Counted from the first letter of the stretch, positions 23,001-34,390 are shown. The stretch is DNA of 64,000 nucleotides from Branchiostoma floridae (GCF_000003815.2 NC_049996.1:12407525-12471524); one strand, 5' to 3'. Numbers and translations: made by a program. The notes: a model not told the origin generated them from the letters alone.

Positions 23001-24887
23001 TTCAACAAATGGCATCCATAGTATGTGCCATCGGGCATTTCCTATGCATGTTTCTTAATAGTCATTGACAGAAACTTGTGAAAAACATACCATTCATACA
23101 ACATGATATGTCTACATTCTACACTTCTGATGTTGGTACATTACTATACATTAGTTTATTGTGTACTTCTGGCACAGCCTTTCTTTCCACTAGTTAAGTA
23201 TGTGTATGCTTTCTGACTAATCAACTGTATGTAGAGTGATTTGCAGTTTGAGTTTTTTGTAATATACATGCCTCTTTGGTGTCCGGTACATCATAGGTTT
23301 CAGTTTGGTCTGTATTAGGTATAAGTTATGTACTACGGAAAGATCGTTCTTCTATCACTCCTGGAGCAGGCTCTACTAAATTATATATGTGACGGCCAGC
23401 CTAGTTAGTTATTTGGTCAGAGGGCTTCTTTGCTGGAAAAAAATTGAAAAGAGAATTTCCAACAAAACTTTCTTTTTTGAAGTAGGTAAAACTGAACATT
23501 ATACCCCGGGAAGAAAGAGCCAAACAATAACTTTAAGATCGCTGTACATAAGAAGTGGTGAAGTAGATATGCATGTTTTAAAAGAGATCATGGTACAAAA
23601 GTTTTTTTTCTAAAATCACCATTATGAAACAATGTTTACCTGATAGGCTTTCTTGTTTGACAGAAAAAAGGGTGTGTATGTGTGTGTGTCCCCCTCTCTT
23701 TCACATCCCCATCCCAACTTCAAAATGGAATAGCCTTGGAGGAGAAGTTTGTATATGAATGCCATTGCATGCATTCCTATGAAAAATGTAATTGTAAATG
23801 AGCCTTTACTAAACATATGCATTACAACATTGTACTTAGATACATCCAAAGAGCACATTTAGATTACTAATAATATCTCTTGTAGAGCTATATGTGGCCT
23901 ACTTTTACATTTTTTCCTGTGTCCTGGTTTACTTGGCAAAACTATAGCATCAAGAGCAGAGCGGTGTAGTTAAGAAAAATGTGAAAATCTCTATCACATA
24001 ACATCTGCTTGGATCTTTTATGAAGGTTGTTGATATAACGTTGATATTACTGTTGTTTTGTTTCATTATGCTGATAGTATCATTAAAAGGTTTAGTTTCA
24101 TTATTTTCTTACATGAGAATGCTTTCTGGCACTACCAGTGCCAGATAGCTTTATATATGTATGTGTTGCTATTATGGTACTATGATGAATAAAATGTATA
24201 CAAGAAAAGGTTGCAAACAGTTTTTGCATCTTTGAAAAATGGATAACCGTAGAGGTGTGGGAAATGGGACATCGGAAAAGACTGAAATGGTGAAATTGGG
24301 TGAATTTCATTTAATGATGTGAACCCAAGGGCAGTGTAGTCGGTACAATCCGGGTAGTAGTTCGCTCCTATGTTCGCACCTGCTACCCGTCTGGAGACCT
24401 GCACATTCAAACCTTTAGGTGGTGACTCCAGTTAATGAGCAAATTAAGGAAAGGGTTCTAGAGCACTCATTCAAGGACAACAGGCCCTCCCGCAAGTGGA
24501 TGGAGGGCGTTTCGGGTGTTTGAACGAGCGCTTGAACCCATTCCTTGATTCGATGTAGGGACAAATCAGCGCCCTCGTCCAAAATTTGGACGATTCCAGA
24601 CGTTAACATTGGCAAGGTTCCAAGAAGCGACTGTATATAGTGCATAATAAATGTATATAGTGTATAATGAACGCCTGAGCAAACTACTTTCCAGATGGCA
24701 CCCATGGTGTCAGATGCCTGGTTGAATTTTGATGCATATGGCTATTCTAAATTTCTATTGATGGAAAAAAGGGTTGCTTCACTTTGAAAAACAGTATTTT
24801 CGACGTTTTTGAGGGCTTCTAAAAACTGTCTGGCTATTGCGTGCAGTAAAAAGATTGATATGATGTTGGAAAAAGAAAAAATTTTAT
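20082..24887. other. 3' flank of RNF41, no gene recognised
   Basis: 4.8 kb of A-T rich DNA with frequent TATATA runs. A minus-strand open frame of 174 codons at 20197-20721 is hydrophobic and A-T driven and looks random. A plus-strand AATAAA near 24187 could end a very long RNF41 3' UTR, but earlier cleavage is equally possible. The segment 24415-24705 is more G-C rich and open on the minus strand (96 codons) without similarity I recognise. Confidence 0.4.
24876..24881 (-). terminator. RNA polymerase III terminator of tRNA-Ser
   Basis: Six T residues on the minus strand, 7 bases after the last tRNA base, the normal Pol III stop signal. Confidence 0.8.
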
Positions 24888-24969
24888 CGTCACGGACAGG
24901 ATTCGAACCTGTGCGGGCAGAGCCCATTGGATTTCGAGTCCAACGCCTTAACCACTCGGCCACCGTGAC
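24888..24969 (-). tRNA. tRNA-Ser (anticodon CGA)
   Basis: An 82-base intronless tRNA. The acceptor stem is GTCACGG/CCGTGAC with discriminator G, as expected for serine. The D arm is GCCGAGTGGTTAAGGC. The anticodon stem-loop is TTGGA-CTCGAAA-TCCAA, giving anticodon CGA, which reads UCG. The long variable arm (TGGGCTCTGCCCGC) is diagnostic of class II tRNAs, and the T arm is ACAGG-TTCGAAT-CCTGT. Internal A and B boxes are intact and a T6 terminator follows. This is a real gene and not a SINE head, since all stems pair. Confidence 0.97.
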
Positions 24970-26519
24970 AACGGCGTGGTTGGGGGTGTCTCCATAGGAC
25001 AAGAAACGAACAGTGCAATTTCGCCTCTCTACAGCACAAATACGCAGAGATTGTAGTTCGCTTCTGTATCTAAGGGGTCTTGAGATGTAGCCATACTGAA
25101 AACCCTAGATAGGTTGAAAAATGACTTGCGCGTTGGTTCGTTTTAGTCGTATGACGCAATCCACCGGAAGTAGTGGATCAAAAGCGCCGCTTAGTAACCA
25201 ATGCTAGTACTGCAAGTAATCACCTGTCTTACCTGTAAATGTCTGCTTCTTTGTTAATTTCATACGAAAAAGCAAAACTGGTTAACATAAAGCTACTTCA
25301 AAAGTGTTGATAGAATTGTTAGGGGTTGGCCTTTGAATTCTGTATTCTTCAAGGGAGTTTATTTTATTTTATTTGGAGGAATGAATGAAATCGAGAAAGA
25401 CTTAAACCCGTCAAGGAATGGAATGAACCGTTTCTTCTTGTTGTTTTGCTCCTAAAGGAAAACTGGTTTTTCAAGTTTGAGTGAACCAAGAATGACCTCC
25501 CTCTTAATTATCTCGGAGGCTAAAATAGAGGTTTTCAGTGTTTTAAAAAAATACATTCGAGGCAGGAACGGTACGTGTAAGGAGAAGAACCTCTTTAAAA
25601 GTACGTGTAAAACGAAAATTCTGCTGTTCTACTTCGACACAAATGCAATTATATATACTTAGAGGTGGTGCATGTTTGTGAGCACCACTTTTAACCATTT
25701 TCCTAAACGCAGAGAGACGAACACGCGCCCCAGAAATCCGACCCGTCGTACGTGACAACTCCGACCAGTAGTCCTACAAGTCCGACCATCAGTCCGTGCA
25801 ACTCCGACCATCAGTCCCAGAAATCCGACAGGCACTCCATGAAATCCGACCCGTAGTACGTGAGAAGTCCTACCGTCAGTCCTAGAACTCCGACCAGCAC
25901 TGGCCTGGAAATCCGAACAGTTGGAGTTTTAATTCCGGCCAGTCGGAGTTCTACTTGTAGGACTCGCGTTAGTCTCTGCGTAGGAAAACGTTTGAAAACA
26001 AAATAAAACCGTTGTTTCCTTGAGAATTAAAAGTCATTTGAAGACTTGTAAACAACATGTTCGCTTTAACGTTACATGTATTTCTAATGCAGAGAAATCC
26101 TTATAACATGTTACATTGTATAAAAAGTAACGGCTATGACTCTAAAGTGTTTTAATCTTTAAAACATTACCAAAAATGATTGAATTTAATTAGAAAAAAT
26201 AATAATAATAATCCCTCCCCATCGCGCTTCACTTTTATTATGACAAACAAACAATACGGTACACAGAAATATGACACAAATACATTATGGACCGTTGTTG
26301 TCTTGTCGCCTACTTTCTCACTTCAACTCAAAACCCCCGACAGGCCCCCGGCTACGCTTCACTGATCCGCGTCCGTTTTACCCAACACACCTTGGGGCGC
26401 CAGTTCTGGCCAGTTTTCCACCTTTTTGTCTTATTCCAACGTCTTGCCTCGACGATCTGATAGATCGAAGTGTTAAGAAGATATCCAGGTCCCTTTAAGA
26501 AGTGTAAAAGTGGACCAAG
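24970..26519. other. Intergenic stretch between tRNA-Ser and the Ly6 gene
   Basis: No protein gene seen. It contains the tandem-repeat foldback at 25702-25984 and presumably the Ly6 promoter. I see no clear TATA box near 26450-26500. Confidence 0.4.
25702..25984. repeat. Inverted-ended element filled with a 21-23 bp tandem repeat
   Basis: The ends are CCTAAACGCAGAGAGACG on the left and, reverse complemented, CCTACGCAGAGACTAACGCG on the right. The inside consists of about ten degenerate units of the form AANTCCGACC-NNNAGTCC-NNN. Units and ends together suggest a small transposon whose sub-terminal repeat expanded. Confidence 0.65.
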
Positions 26520-28962
26520 ATGGTTGGAGTTAAGGAGTATACGGTGTGTTTGGCCGTCCTTTTCGTCATTCCTACAGGTAAGTCACGCCACACCTATTGT
26601 TAGTCTTCCTGTAAACACACAGGGACGTGAAATGTGTCCTTCAGTTTTTCATTGTAGGTTTAGTTTCTTGATCGGATATCAAACGTGAAAATTGTTCAGA
26701 TATGTTCAGTTTACAGATACAAGATGTTCAGGTTTTAGTACGCACAGGTAATTTTGACAGGTGTGTTTTTGAAAAAAAAAGATGGCTTCGTCACTGTCGA
26801 CATTTTGTCTCATGAATATTCATGTCGGTAAGACTATCTTGGACAAAACATCGTTACAAGAACTTACTTTGATTGAAGCATCGCAAAAATGTTCAACATA
26901 GACGCATTCGTATTTCAGAAGAAATCTTTGACTGTTTGACTTTGAGTTGTAAACGTTTCAACACTACCAATGCAAAGACTATTTGCCTATCCCTGTTCAA
27001 ACAGTGTGGCGACAACAGTTGTCTTTATATCGATTTCTTGTTTGTATTGAAGATCGTGGTAAAATGAAAACAGATTGTCAAAGAAAACTACGTTTGTACA
27101 ACCTGTATCTTAAGTTCCGCTAGCTAACTTACCAACGAAACAGGTGGTCGCCAAAGCCAAAACTACGGGGTACTGTCAGACCATAGTTTTGTCTTTGCGA
27201 CCACCGTGGGAAAACGTTCCTATGAAAATGGAGGTTCGTAAACATGATCGCCCTTAAATAATTTCATATAATCAAACGTACAACCGTAAGGGCGATGGTA
27301 CCATGTATGTGACCGGACCCTTAATGGCGAAAAACGTGCATTGCTAGATAGCGTTGTTGGAGACGGGACGAGGTGACACGAAACACCGCCATGTTTTTCT
27401 ATACATAATTAACGACTTTGTCTGCAAGAAAAGGCTAAAATTGTTCAAATCCTCCTCTTTCTGTGGCAAATTACATTTTTGTTGACCAGTATGGAGAAAG
27501 AAAATTAGTGAAAAAAGCATTGCTATGATGAAAATATTCTGCTAAAGGTCTGAGGTATGTTGTGGTAGGCGTTATAGCCGCGGGCTAATATATGTGTCAC
27601 CTTAACATGCCTCAGTAACCGTCAAACTGCAAAATCAGCAGACAGGTCGTTATAGTACTGTATCGTAAAAGATCGTATATAACAAGTTTTTCCATTTTCT
27701 AAATATTTTGAAATCTTATCCTTTCTTTTTTACACACTTTCCTAAACTGTTGTACAACTGTCCTATTTTACACAACCACCTGTTAAATGTGTTTTTACAC
27801 ACGGGAGAAAGCTACGGTGTTTATCATGGTGTGCTTGGAATAAATGAGGATATCGTTTTACATTTAAGGTTCACCACAATACGTGCGTTAAAGAAAAGAC
27901 AACAGTCTAGTGGCAATAACATTTGTTGAACTAGTTTTTCTAGAACAAAAACTTTTCCAGAAACCATCGAGATATCATAATCTACTTTAATACACTATGA
28001 ACCTACTATTTACCTGAAAATGGAGGTATTGTTTTCAGTTGACTTTTTGTTTTAAAAGAAAGATCTAACATTACCAATGTGCTATCTTGTTCCAGTGGTG
28101 CTCGGTGCCCTGCCCTTCCAGTGTTACGGGTGCACAGGTCGGTACACAGACGACTGTATCTCTAACAAGGACATCGTCAACTGTACCCGCGGACAGGACA
28201 CATGTATGATGGAGGTCATCAACTTCAAGTCATGTGAGTTTGCCATTGAAACTTTCATTCTGGTTAGTTTACTGTGCATAGATGCAATTTTGCCTCTGGG
28301 TAAGGAGGTTTTGCTTTCACTGTGTCTGTATCTATTTGAATGTAGTAGTCTAAGAGTAGCTGGTTTCCACATGCTGGACATTTAGAGGACACTGACAGGA
28401 AGTTAGATCAAAGGTCCCAGAAGTGTCCCAGAATAGATTCTTATTTCCTGTCTTCAGTGTCCCTCTATAGGCATATCTGTTGCCTTATGAGAGCATGTTG
28501 GAAAAATGCATTATACATGCAGTCAGTGAGAAATTCATATTTATGAATACAACAAGAAATTCCAGAAAATTAAGATATTTCATGGAGGTACATTATGAAA
28601 ACATTGATGACAAAATTTGCTCCCATTTTTTTTCCATTTTACATGGTTACTTATTGGTCCATAGTAAAGTAAGTCTTGTTTTTTTTTTTCCAGCCCTACA
28701 GAGGAGATACACCAAAATGTGCACCACCCGCAGTGCCTGCCAGCAGGCCAAGAGCAGGTACAGTAAGGGGTGTCACAATGCTGAGGGCGCCATCTGTGTC
28801 ACCTGCTGCAACACCGCTCGCTGTAACGTCCGCCCCGACCCCACCTACGGACCGGACTGGGTCCGACTCAGCCGCAGGAACGCCGGCGTGTACGTGTCTC
28901 CAGGGGGCGCTGTTGTCATGACCGTACTTACCGTGTTAACCATGCACCTGGTGTTTCACTAG
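26520..28962 (+). CDS. GPI-anchored Ly6/uPAR (three-finger) protein
   Basis: Exons 26520-26577, 28096-28233 and 28694-28962 total 465 bases (154 residues), with phases 1 and 1. The first exon and the start of the second encode a signal peptide (MVGVKEYTVCLAVLFVIPT followed by VVLGA), with likely cleavage before LPFQCYGC. The mature part has the Ly6 cysteine pattern: CYGC near the start, several single cysteines, and the closing CVTCCNTARCN, which fits the family signature CC-x4-CN. The C-terminus is hydrophobic (GGAVVMTVLTVLTMHLVFH) and ends the protein, as in GPI-anchor signals. The family acts at the cell surface as ligand-binding or channel/receptor-modulating folds; no specific member can be named. 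The second donor was placed at CAT/GTGAGT because it preserves phase. Confidence 0.85.
27143..27205 (+). repeat. Strong 63-base hairpin in the Ly6 intron
   Basis: The arm GGTGGTCGCCAAAGCCAAAA pairs with TTTTGTCTTTGCGACCACC across a loop of about 12 bases, with only a few mismatches. It could be a MITE remnant or a short hairpin RNA. Confidence 0.5.
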
Positions 28963-28967
28963 TTCAG

Positions 28968-29145
28968 TACTGTAAATCTTAAAATGTTCAGCGCGGTGAT
29001 CTTTTTTTATGGCAAAATCATGATAGTTACCTGAATGTTCTGTTTTTATCCTGCTGTACTACAGAATTGTATCACAAAAATCAAACGCTCCTTTTCCCTC
29101 CTACTGCAAAATAAAGCCATGGCAAAAGTAAATACATTTACAGTA
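28968..29145. mobile_element. TACTGTAAAT-ended MITE forming the Ly6 3' UTR
   Basis: It begins TACTGTAAAT six bases after the Ly6 stop codon and ends ATTTACAGTA, giving inverted ends with CGCGGTG-like inner sequence. The AATAAA at 29110-29115, the likely Ly6 poly(A) signal, lies inside the element. A diverged second copy spans about 29419-29615 because of the tandem duplication. Confidence 0.6.
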
Positions 29146-29321
29146 TCAGAACACCCAATTTCACAGGTTATGGTTGTACTGTTGTAGTGTGCAAATTCTG
29201 GTATGTATTTCTTTTGTAATCCTGAAAAAAGGACAGAATATTGTCAAATCATGCAAGTGCCTTGAAAAATGTCCCGGGGACGCTTCCATCATGAATGTCC
29301 TTACCTTGTTAACCATACACC

Positions 29322-29397
29322 AACTGCTGCCGCACCGCGTGCCTGTGAAGCTGGTGTGTTATGCCGGAGGGCGGTTATACCGGCTATATAGATACAG
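29322..29397 (+). mobile_element. 5'-truncated non-LTR retrotransposon 3' end, copy 2
   Basis: Matches the last 75 bases of the elements at 1940-2110 and 49872-50046 and ends in ATATAGATACAG. It is flanked by ATACACC on both sides (29315-29321 and 29398-29404), a readable target-site duplication. Confidence 0.75.
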
Positions 29398-30504
29398 ATA
29401 CACCTGGTATGCCACTAATACAGTATTGTACACATTAAAAATGTTCGCAGTGGTTTTATTTTTGCAATGACCTCTTACCACAAAATCATAGCACCAAATG
29501 TTTTGCTCTTCTCCTACTGTACTATATAGTTTCAACTGCGAACATCAAACATTGAGAAAACCTCCATTCCCTCCACAAATAAAGCCATGGAAAAAATAAA
29601 TGCATTTACGGTACAGCATCATCAGAACACCTTGTCTCAAAGGTTTTTACTATTGTACATTGTCAAATAGTGTTAGAATTCTGAAATGTATTCCATTTGG
29701 AAGAATACTAATTCTGCAAAAAGGACAGAATATTGTAGAATTATGCAAGTGCCTTTGAAATCTTTTACATTTTCTAGCGACTAGTTTCTCAACAGTCATT
29801 GGGTGCAGTGCAAATGTAAAATCTGCAATGGTATATTTGCAATTTTTTTATATTTTCGATATTTTATGTGCTTTGGAGCTGAGATATTAAAGTAAAGTAA
29901 CAGTGTTTTAGAATTCTATAGCCTAGAATAGTGTGTTTACATACTTAGTAGTAAAATCAGTACTATGCAGTAACAGATTACACATTTTGTATCATTGTAC
30001 AATATAGCCAGTAAATATGTTGTTTGGTGGTTGAATTTTGTATCATAATTTTTCCTTTTCTACGACTATGGGAACATGCAATAGTTTGGACATTGACGAG
30101 ACTGTATGTATGAAATCACAAGAATGATGCCTTCTTTTATCCTTCAGAATCTCCGACTTTTATTTTCAAAATATATCAATGACAAGAAACAGGGTCTTCC
30201 CAAAGTATCCCCAAAATGTACTCCTAACAACTGTTCAAATACACATAGAAGCATGTCCAACTTGACGCACAAATGTGAAGATATATGAGTTTTGTTTCCT
30301 TTCTTTCCTGATACATTATGTTTTTTGTTTGCATATGAAACAACAAAGACAATGTATACCATGTACTTGGGGTTTTATACAAAATATACTTTGTACAAAA
30401 GGAACATTGTTTGCCTGATTGTTTTGCATAACCAGTAAACTGTATTCAGGTGTACAAAACACACCAGTTTTATACAGTAAGTAAAAGCTGTACAAGTCCA
30501 AACT

Positions 30505-30780
30505 GCAGGGTTTGATCCACACACGGCAGGAAGGACCCCTGCTTTCTTCAGTAAGTGTGATGGGTTCTTTAAGTTAACCTGCTCAAGGTGTGGCTGTCCT
30601 TAAACATGGGACTCCATCTTTACATCCCAGTTGAGAGGACATGTCCCTAGTCCCTATATGCACAAATGTACATGTACATGTATACTCCTTTTCACCTGAG
30701 TGGAGTAAGGAAATAGTTAATTATCAAGTTAATTATGCTGGGGATTCAAACCCTTAACCTTTAGATTCTAAGAAAAAGCT
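30505..30780 (-). mobile_element. Degenerate tRNA-derived SINE (related to family B)
   Basis: On the minus strand a B-box-like GGGTTTGAATCC is followed by CCTTACTCCACTCAGGTG. The latter matches the ACACCTGGGTGGAGTAAGG body of family B in reverse complement. Borders are uncertain. Confidence 0.5.
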
Positions 30781-30875
30781 TTGCTGATGTTTCAAGGCAC
30801 AAACAGTTTCATTTTGAATATATCAATAATCTTTCTATGACATTATTGCCAGCAAAAGAATTCTAAGAACAGTCA

Positions 30876-33328
30876 TCACAAACTTGTGCATGACCTTAAC
30901 CTTGCCTTGTACACTCTTATATCCCTTCTCTGATCGTACCTCACTTCCTTAACTTCAAACTTTCCTTCCAACATCTTCAAGAAGTCAGTGTCCCTCTCGT
31001 ACCTGATCTTACAGCCTAGCAGCACGACAGTCTCACAGTTACTTAAGTGTACCAACGTCTTCAATAGATCTTGGAATGTCTCCTTAATGTAGATGATATC
31101 AGACCCGATGACGTACTGATATGAGGAAGGATAGTGGTGTAAGTTTTGCCCCCATGTGAGTTCCTGGATGAGAACAGGGTGAGGGGTTGTTCCTGGGGGA
31201 ATGTTGGATTTGATGTTACGTCTCAGCGAAGCCAGGGCCATTTCTCTCTCTGTGATGGTCACCTTGGCTCCTGTGAAGGGCAACATTTAATACATGTGTA
31301 TAACTTTTAAAACAAGAAGATAAAATAGGAGGGGCTGTTATTTTCCAATGTATCAATGAATACATAACCAGACAACATTTTGCAGAATTCCAAATGAATT
31401 ATGCACATGCATTTTGTAAAACAAGGCTAGGCTCTCTTTCAGCCAGTGAAGTCAGTCAGTCAGTGAGTTAGTTAGCAAAAGAGTGAGTCCGTTAGTCAGA
31501 GAGTTAGTTAGCAAAAGAGTGAGTCAGTTAGTCAGTGAGTTAATTAGCAAAAGAGTGAGTCAGTTAGTCAGAGAGTTAGTTAGCAAAAGAGTGAGTCTAT
31601 CAGTCAGTCAGTCAGTGGGAGAGTGAGACTACATTGTATCAGTCATTAAGTGAGAGAGTCAGTCAATGACAGTGAGAAAGTCAGTGAGAGAATCAGTCAG
31701 TCAGCACTGAAAGAGTTGTAAGTGAGAGAGTGAGTCAGTCAGTGAGAGAATCGGTCAGTCTGTCAGTGCTCACCCTGTAGTGCTGCCACCATGCCTGTGA
31801 GCCCTGTCCCTGCCCCCAGCTCCACCACAGTCTGGTCTGTCAGGGTCACCTCAGTCTCCAGGTACTCACCTAGCACCACAGCCTGGAACAACAACAAACT
31901 CTCAGTATTACATCACAACTATTAAAGAGGGTCTGCATGGAGGATCCAGGCAAAGCTTGGCAGTAAGATACATTAAAGACCAGCAATAACTAACAGTAAA
32001 TTACTATCTACTTGCAAAACGTTTTTGGAACAAGTTAATTGATTTGTTCCTTCATGAGGTGCCTGGAATTCATCATTAGTGATATATCACAATTTCAACA
32101 AATGAGAGAGTGATTGCATGTCTGTAAATATTTGCATTTTCATCTTTCTATTTTGCATTTCTACATTTTGACGCATGTGACTATATTAATTGGTATGGGT
32201 CGGTCTACTTTTAGATCTAACCAAGGGGTGTGCCTAAATACCACAAACGACCACAAACGACTCGGAAATACCACAAACGACCACAAACGACTCTAGTATG
32301 CAGTGTATATGGGTCAAAGACCTTGTGTGGCGCTCTGGAGACATTGTTTACACATTTATGAATTTAAAACACGCAGCAAGTCCTGCGTATTCACCAGTTA
32401 TTTCGAGTTCGATTCCGCCGGTTTCAAGATCGAAGCGATTCTGCGCTGTCAATGAATGCGTGCTTGCATTGAGGCTGAAAAACACTCAGTATACAAGTTT
32501 TATAAGTTGACAATGAAAGATTAATGCCATGCTATAATCTATGAACCAACAGCGTCCATGGTTTTATGGTCCTGTCGTCTATGGAGCCGTGGAAGGTATC
32601 GAGAACTTCCCCATGCAGACTCTTAGCACGGGCGATCCAACATGGCGGCCGAGAATCGCTTCGATCTTGAAACCGGCGGAATAACTTGAAATAACTGGTG
32701 AATACGCAGGACTTGCTGCGTTTTTTAAATTCATAAATGTGTAAACAATGTCTCCAGAGCGCCACACAAGGTCTTTGACCCATATACACTGCATACTAGA
32801 GTCGTTTGTGGTATTTCCGAGTCGTTTGTGGTCGTTTGTGGTATTTAGGCAGACCGTAACCAAGGAGCTTAATAAAAGCTCCTTTATATAACAAAAATAG
32901 ACTATTATATATTAAAGTTTTGGCCAGCGCCCCCCTCCCACCCTACTCACCGCATCCCACACCACAGCTGCCACGCCGAGTTCCCGCCAACTCTGTCTGA
33001 TCACCAGCTCTCTTCCCGCAAACCTGAACTTCCTCTCCGCCAGGTGAAACGGTGAGAGCTTGTCTTCGTCATAAGGCACCACGGCTAAGGCGTAAGTCTT
33101 GTCATTCCTTCCGTCATCTCGGTTTGAAACTTGTCCCGAAACGCATGGTGCTGTTGTTTCTGTGTCGTTTTGTTCAAAATCTCGGAAAAGTAATTGTTCA
33201 AACGTTACTCTTTGGCAAGAAAATATTTCATGGTTTCCTTGGATAGAAGAAAACCGGGTAGAAACAACACAAACAGTAAACACAAGCGGGATAAGAAAGA
33301 AAAGAAGTGAGTCCAAACCATTACCCAT
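30876..33328 (-). CDS. METTL21A: METTL21A-type protein-lysine N-methyltransferase with N-terminal membrane segment
   Basis: SAM-dependent enzyme; human METTL21A trimethylates a conserved lysine of Hsp70 proteins. Exons are 33328-32951, 31882-31774 and 31270-30876, totalling 882 bases (293 residues) with clean junctions. Family blocks are VVPYDED, IRQSWRELGVAAVVWDA, the SAM-binding motif VELGAGTGLTG, AKVTITERE, QELTWGQNL, GSDIIYIKETF and CKIRYERD. The vertebrate protein has about 218 residues; here about 75 extra residues precede the conserved part. The only in-frame ATG in exon 1 starts MGNGLDSLLFFLIPLVFTVC, a hydrophobic segment at about 5-24 that looks like a signal anchor. An in-frame TGA lies upstream of the ATG. 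A long foldback transposon and a minisatellite occupy its introns. Confidence 0.93.
31436..31766. repeat. GTCAGT-rich minisatellite directly after METTL21A exon 2
   Basis: Units such as GTTAGTTAGCAAAAGAGTGA and (GTCA)n repeat over about 330 bases. On the gene's strand the array starts within about 10 bases of the exon-2 donor (GT at 31773-31772) and merges with it. Confidence 0.85.
32226..32856. mobile_element. Long-TIR foldback DNA transposon (non-autonomous)
   Basis: The arms 32226-32442 and 32652-32856 are near-perfect reverse complements of over 200 bases. The outer ends carry TGCCTAAATACCACAAACGA with internal ACCACAAACGA repeats. Both flanks read TAACCAAG(G) (32218-32225 and 32857-32864), an 8-9 bp target-site duplication. 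The middle 209 bases encode nothing recognised. It lies in METTL21A intron 1. The duplication size and long inverted repeats fit Mutator-like or related superfamilies; the class is not proven. Confidence 0.85.
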
Positions 33329-34390
33329 CACAACGTCCACGTCGAAGGTAAAACCCGGTTTCTGTGGTGAGGTTCAGACCTATTCTGCTAGAGGTCGTTT
33401 TTGACACGCGAAGTAGAATGTCGTAGGGTGCATTTATTTTACTGACCGCATAGGGGCGTTTGAACAAACCAATGGTGACCGCTGGTGGATGACCGAGACG
33501 AAAACGCACGTGCCAATGTTGTACGTGTTATAATGATTATGTGGCATTTTGTTGAAGGTGAACTTTTCTAGGCTATTGGATGATTTCAGATCATATCAAA
33601 ACGACTGGGCCATATCCAAGCAGATGGAAGGATCTTGCTTTTAAAGTGTCAATGTTTTACAGCGCTCCGCTTTTTCTTTTCAACATCTATAATTTTATAA
33701 AGGTTAAATGTTTTAAAAACAATGAGTTACAAATTTTACACTTGCTTTGAGATTCAATAGCGTTTGGGCCCCGAGAAAAGGCTATAGACTAGCTGAGGCA
33801 ATACCCGTTACAAAACTGAATGACAATCAGAATTCCAGAATGTGTTGGTATGGTATTTGATCGTTTTTCAGTGTATATAGCACATATTGTCAGATATACA
33901 ACATTCAGAAATACACAGCTGATTTTTTTTTAATAGCTGACGTCATTTAAACGCTATGCACCCATAGCTGGCCAACGCGTCTTTGACACCACAATGCATG
34001 TAACATACCGTGGATCAAGGACGATTAAAGTTATACATGTATAATGATGTGCACGCAGTCAGTCTATGACTGTATCGAAGGCAAAGTTGACGTGTAATTT
34101 CCAAAAGAAAAAGTGGGCTTACCGGGTAAAAGTTTCGGCTATCCGACTCCTGAAGGAACTGAAGATGGGCATAGAATTGACTCATTTACTTTGGATAGAT
34201 AATCAAGTTGTTTGCGCAAGTTGTTTGAGCACGGAATTACCGTTCAACTTTGAATGATTTCTACAAACGCAGGTTACACAGCCATATGTAAGTGTACACA
34301 ATCAAGCATCCAAGCTCAACCCACCATCGATTGTTCTGTTCTCTTCGTTTGGTTGGAGCCAAACTGATTACTAGTACTAGTACTCTCCAA
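33329..34390. other. METTL21A upstream region
   Basis: Probably contains the METTL21A promoter. There is an E-box-like CACGTG near 33509 in the CG-richer stretch next to the start codon. No other gene recognised. Confidence 0.35.

Larger units (their letters stand above)
28899..29770 (+). repeat. Tandem duplication of the Ly6 3' end
   Basis: About 370 bases covering the last 60 coding bases and the 3' UTR (28899-29270) are repeated from about 29272 to 29770. Paired landmarks are CTTACCGTGTTAACCAT/CTTACCTTGTTAACCAT, AATAAAGCCATGG in both copies, and GGACAGAATATTGT in both copies. The second copy is interrupted by a retrotransposon fragment at 29322-29397. Confidence 0.8.

Noticed and set aside
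24415-24705. 96-codon minus-strand frame beside tRNA-Ser
   Set aside because: Readable and fairly G-C rich, but no domain or exon partner recognised; left unannotated.
31436-31766. Regularly spaced repeats resembling a CRISPR array
   Set aside because: Units are contiguous, degenerate and lack unique spacers, and the context is an animal intron; it is a minisatellite.
32912-33340. Earlier start at a GTG codon for METTL21A
   Set aside because: Animal nuclear genes use ATG; the ATG at 33328 is in frame and is the only Met codon in exon 1.
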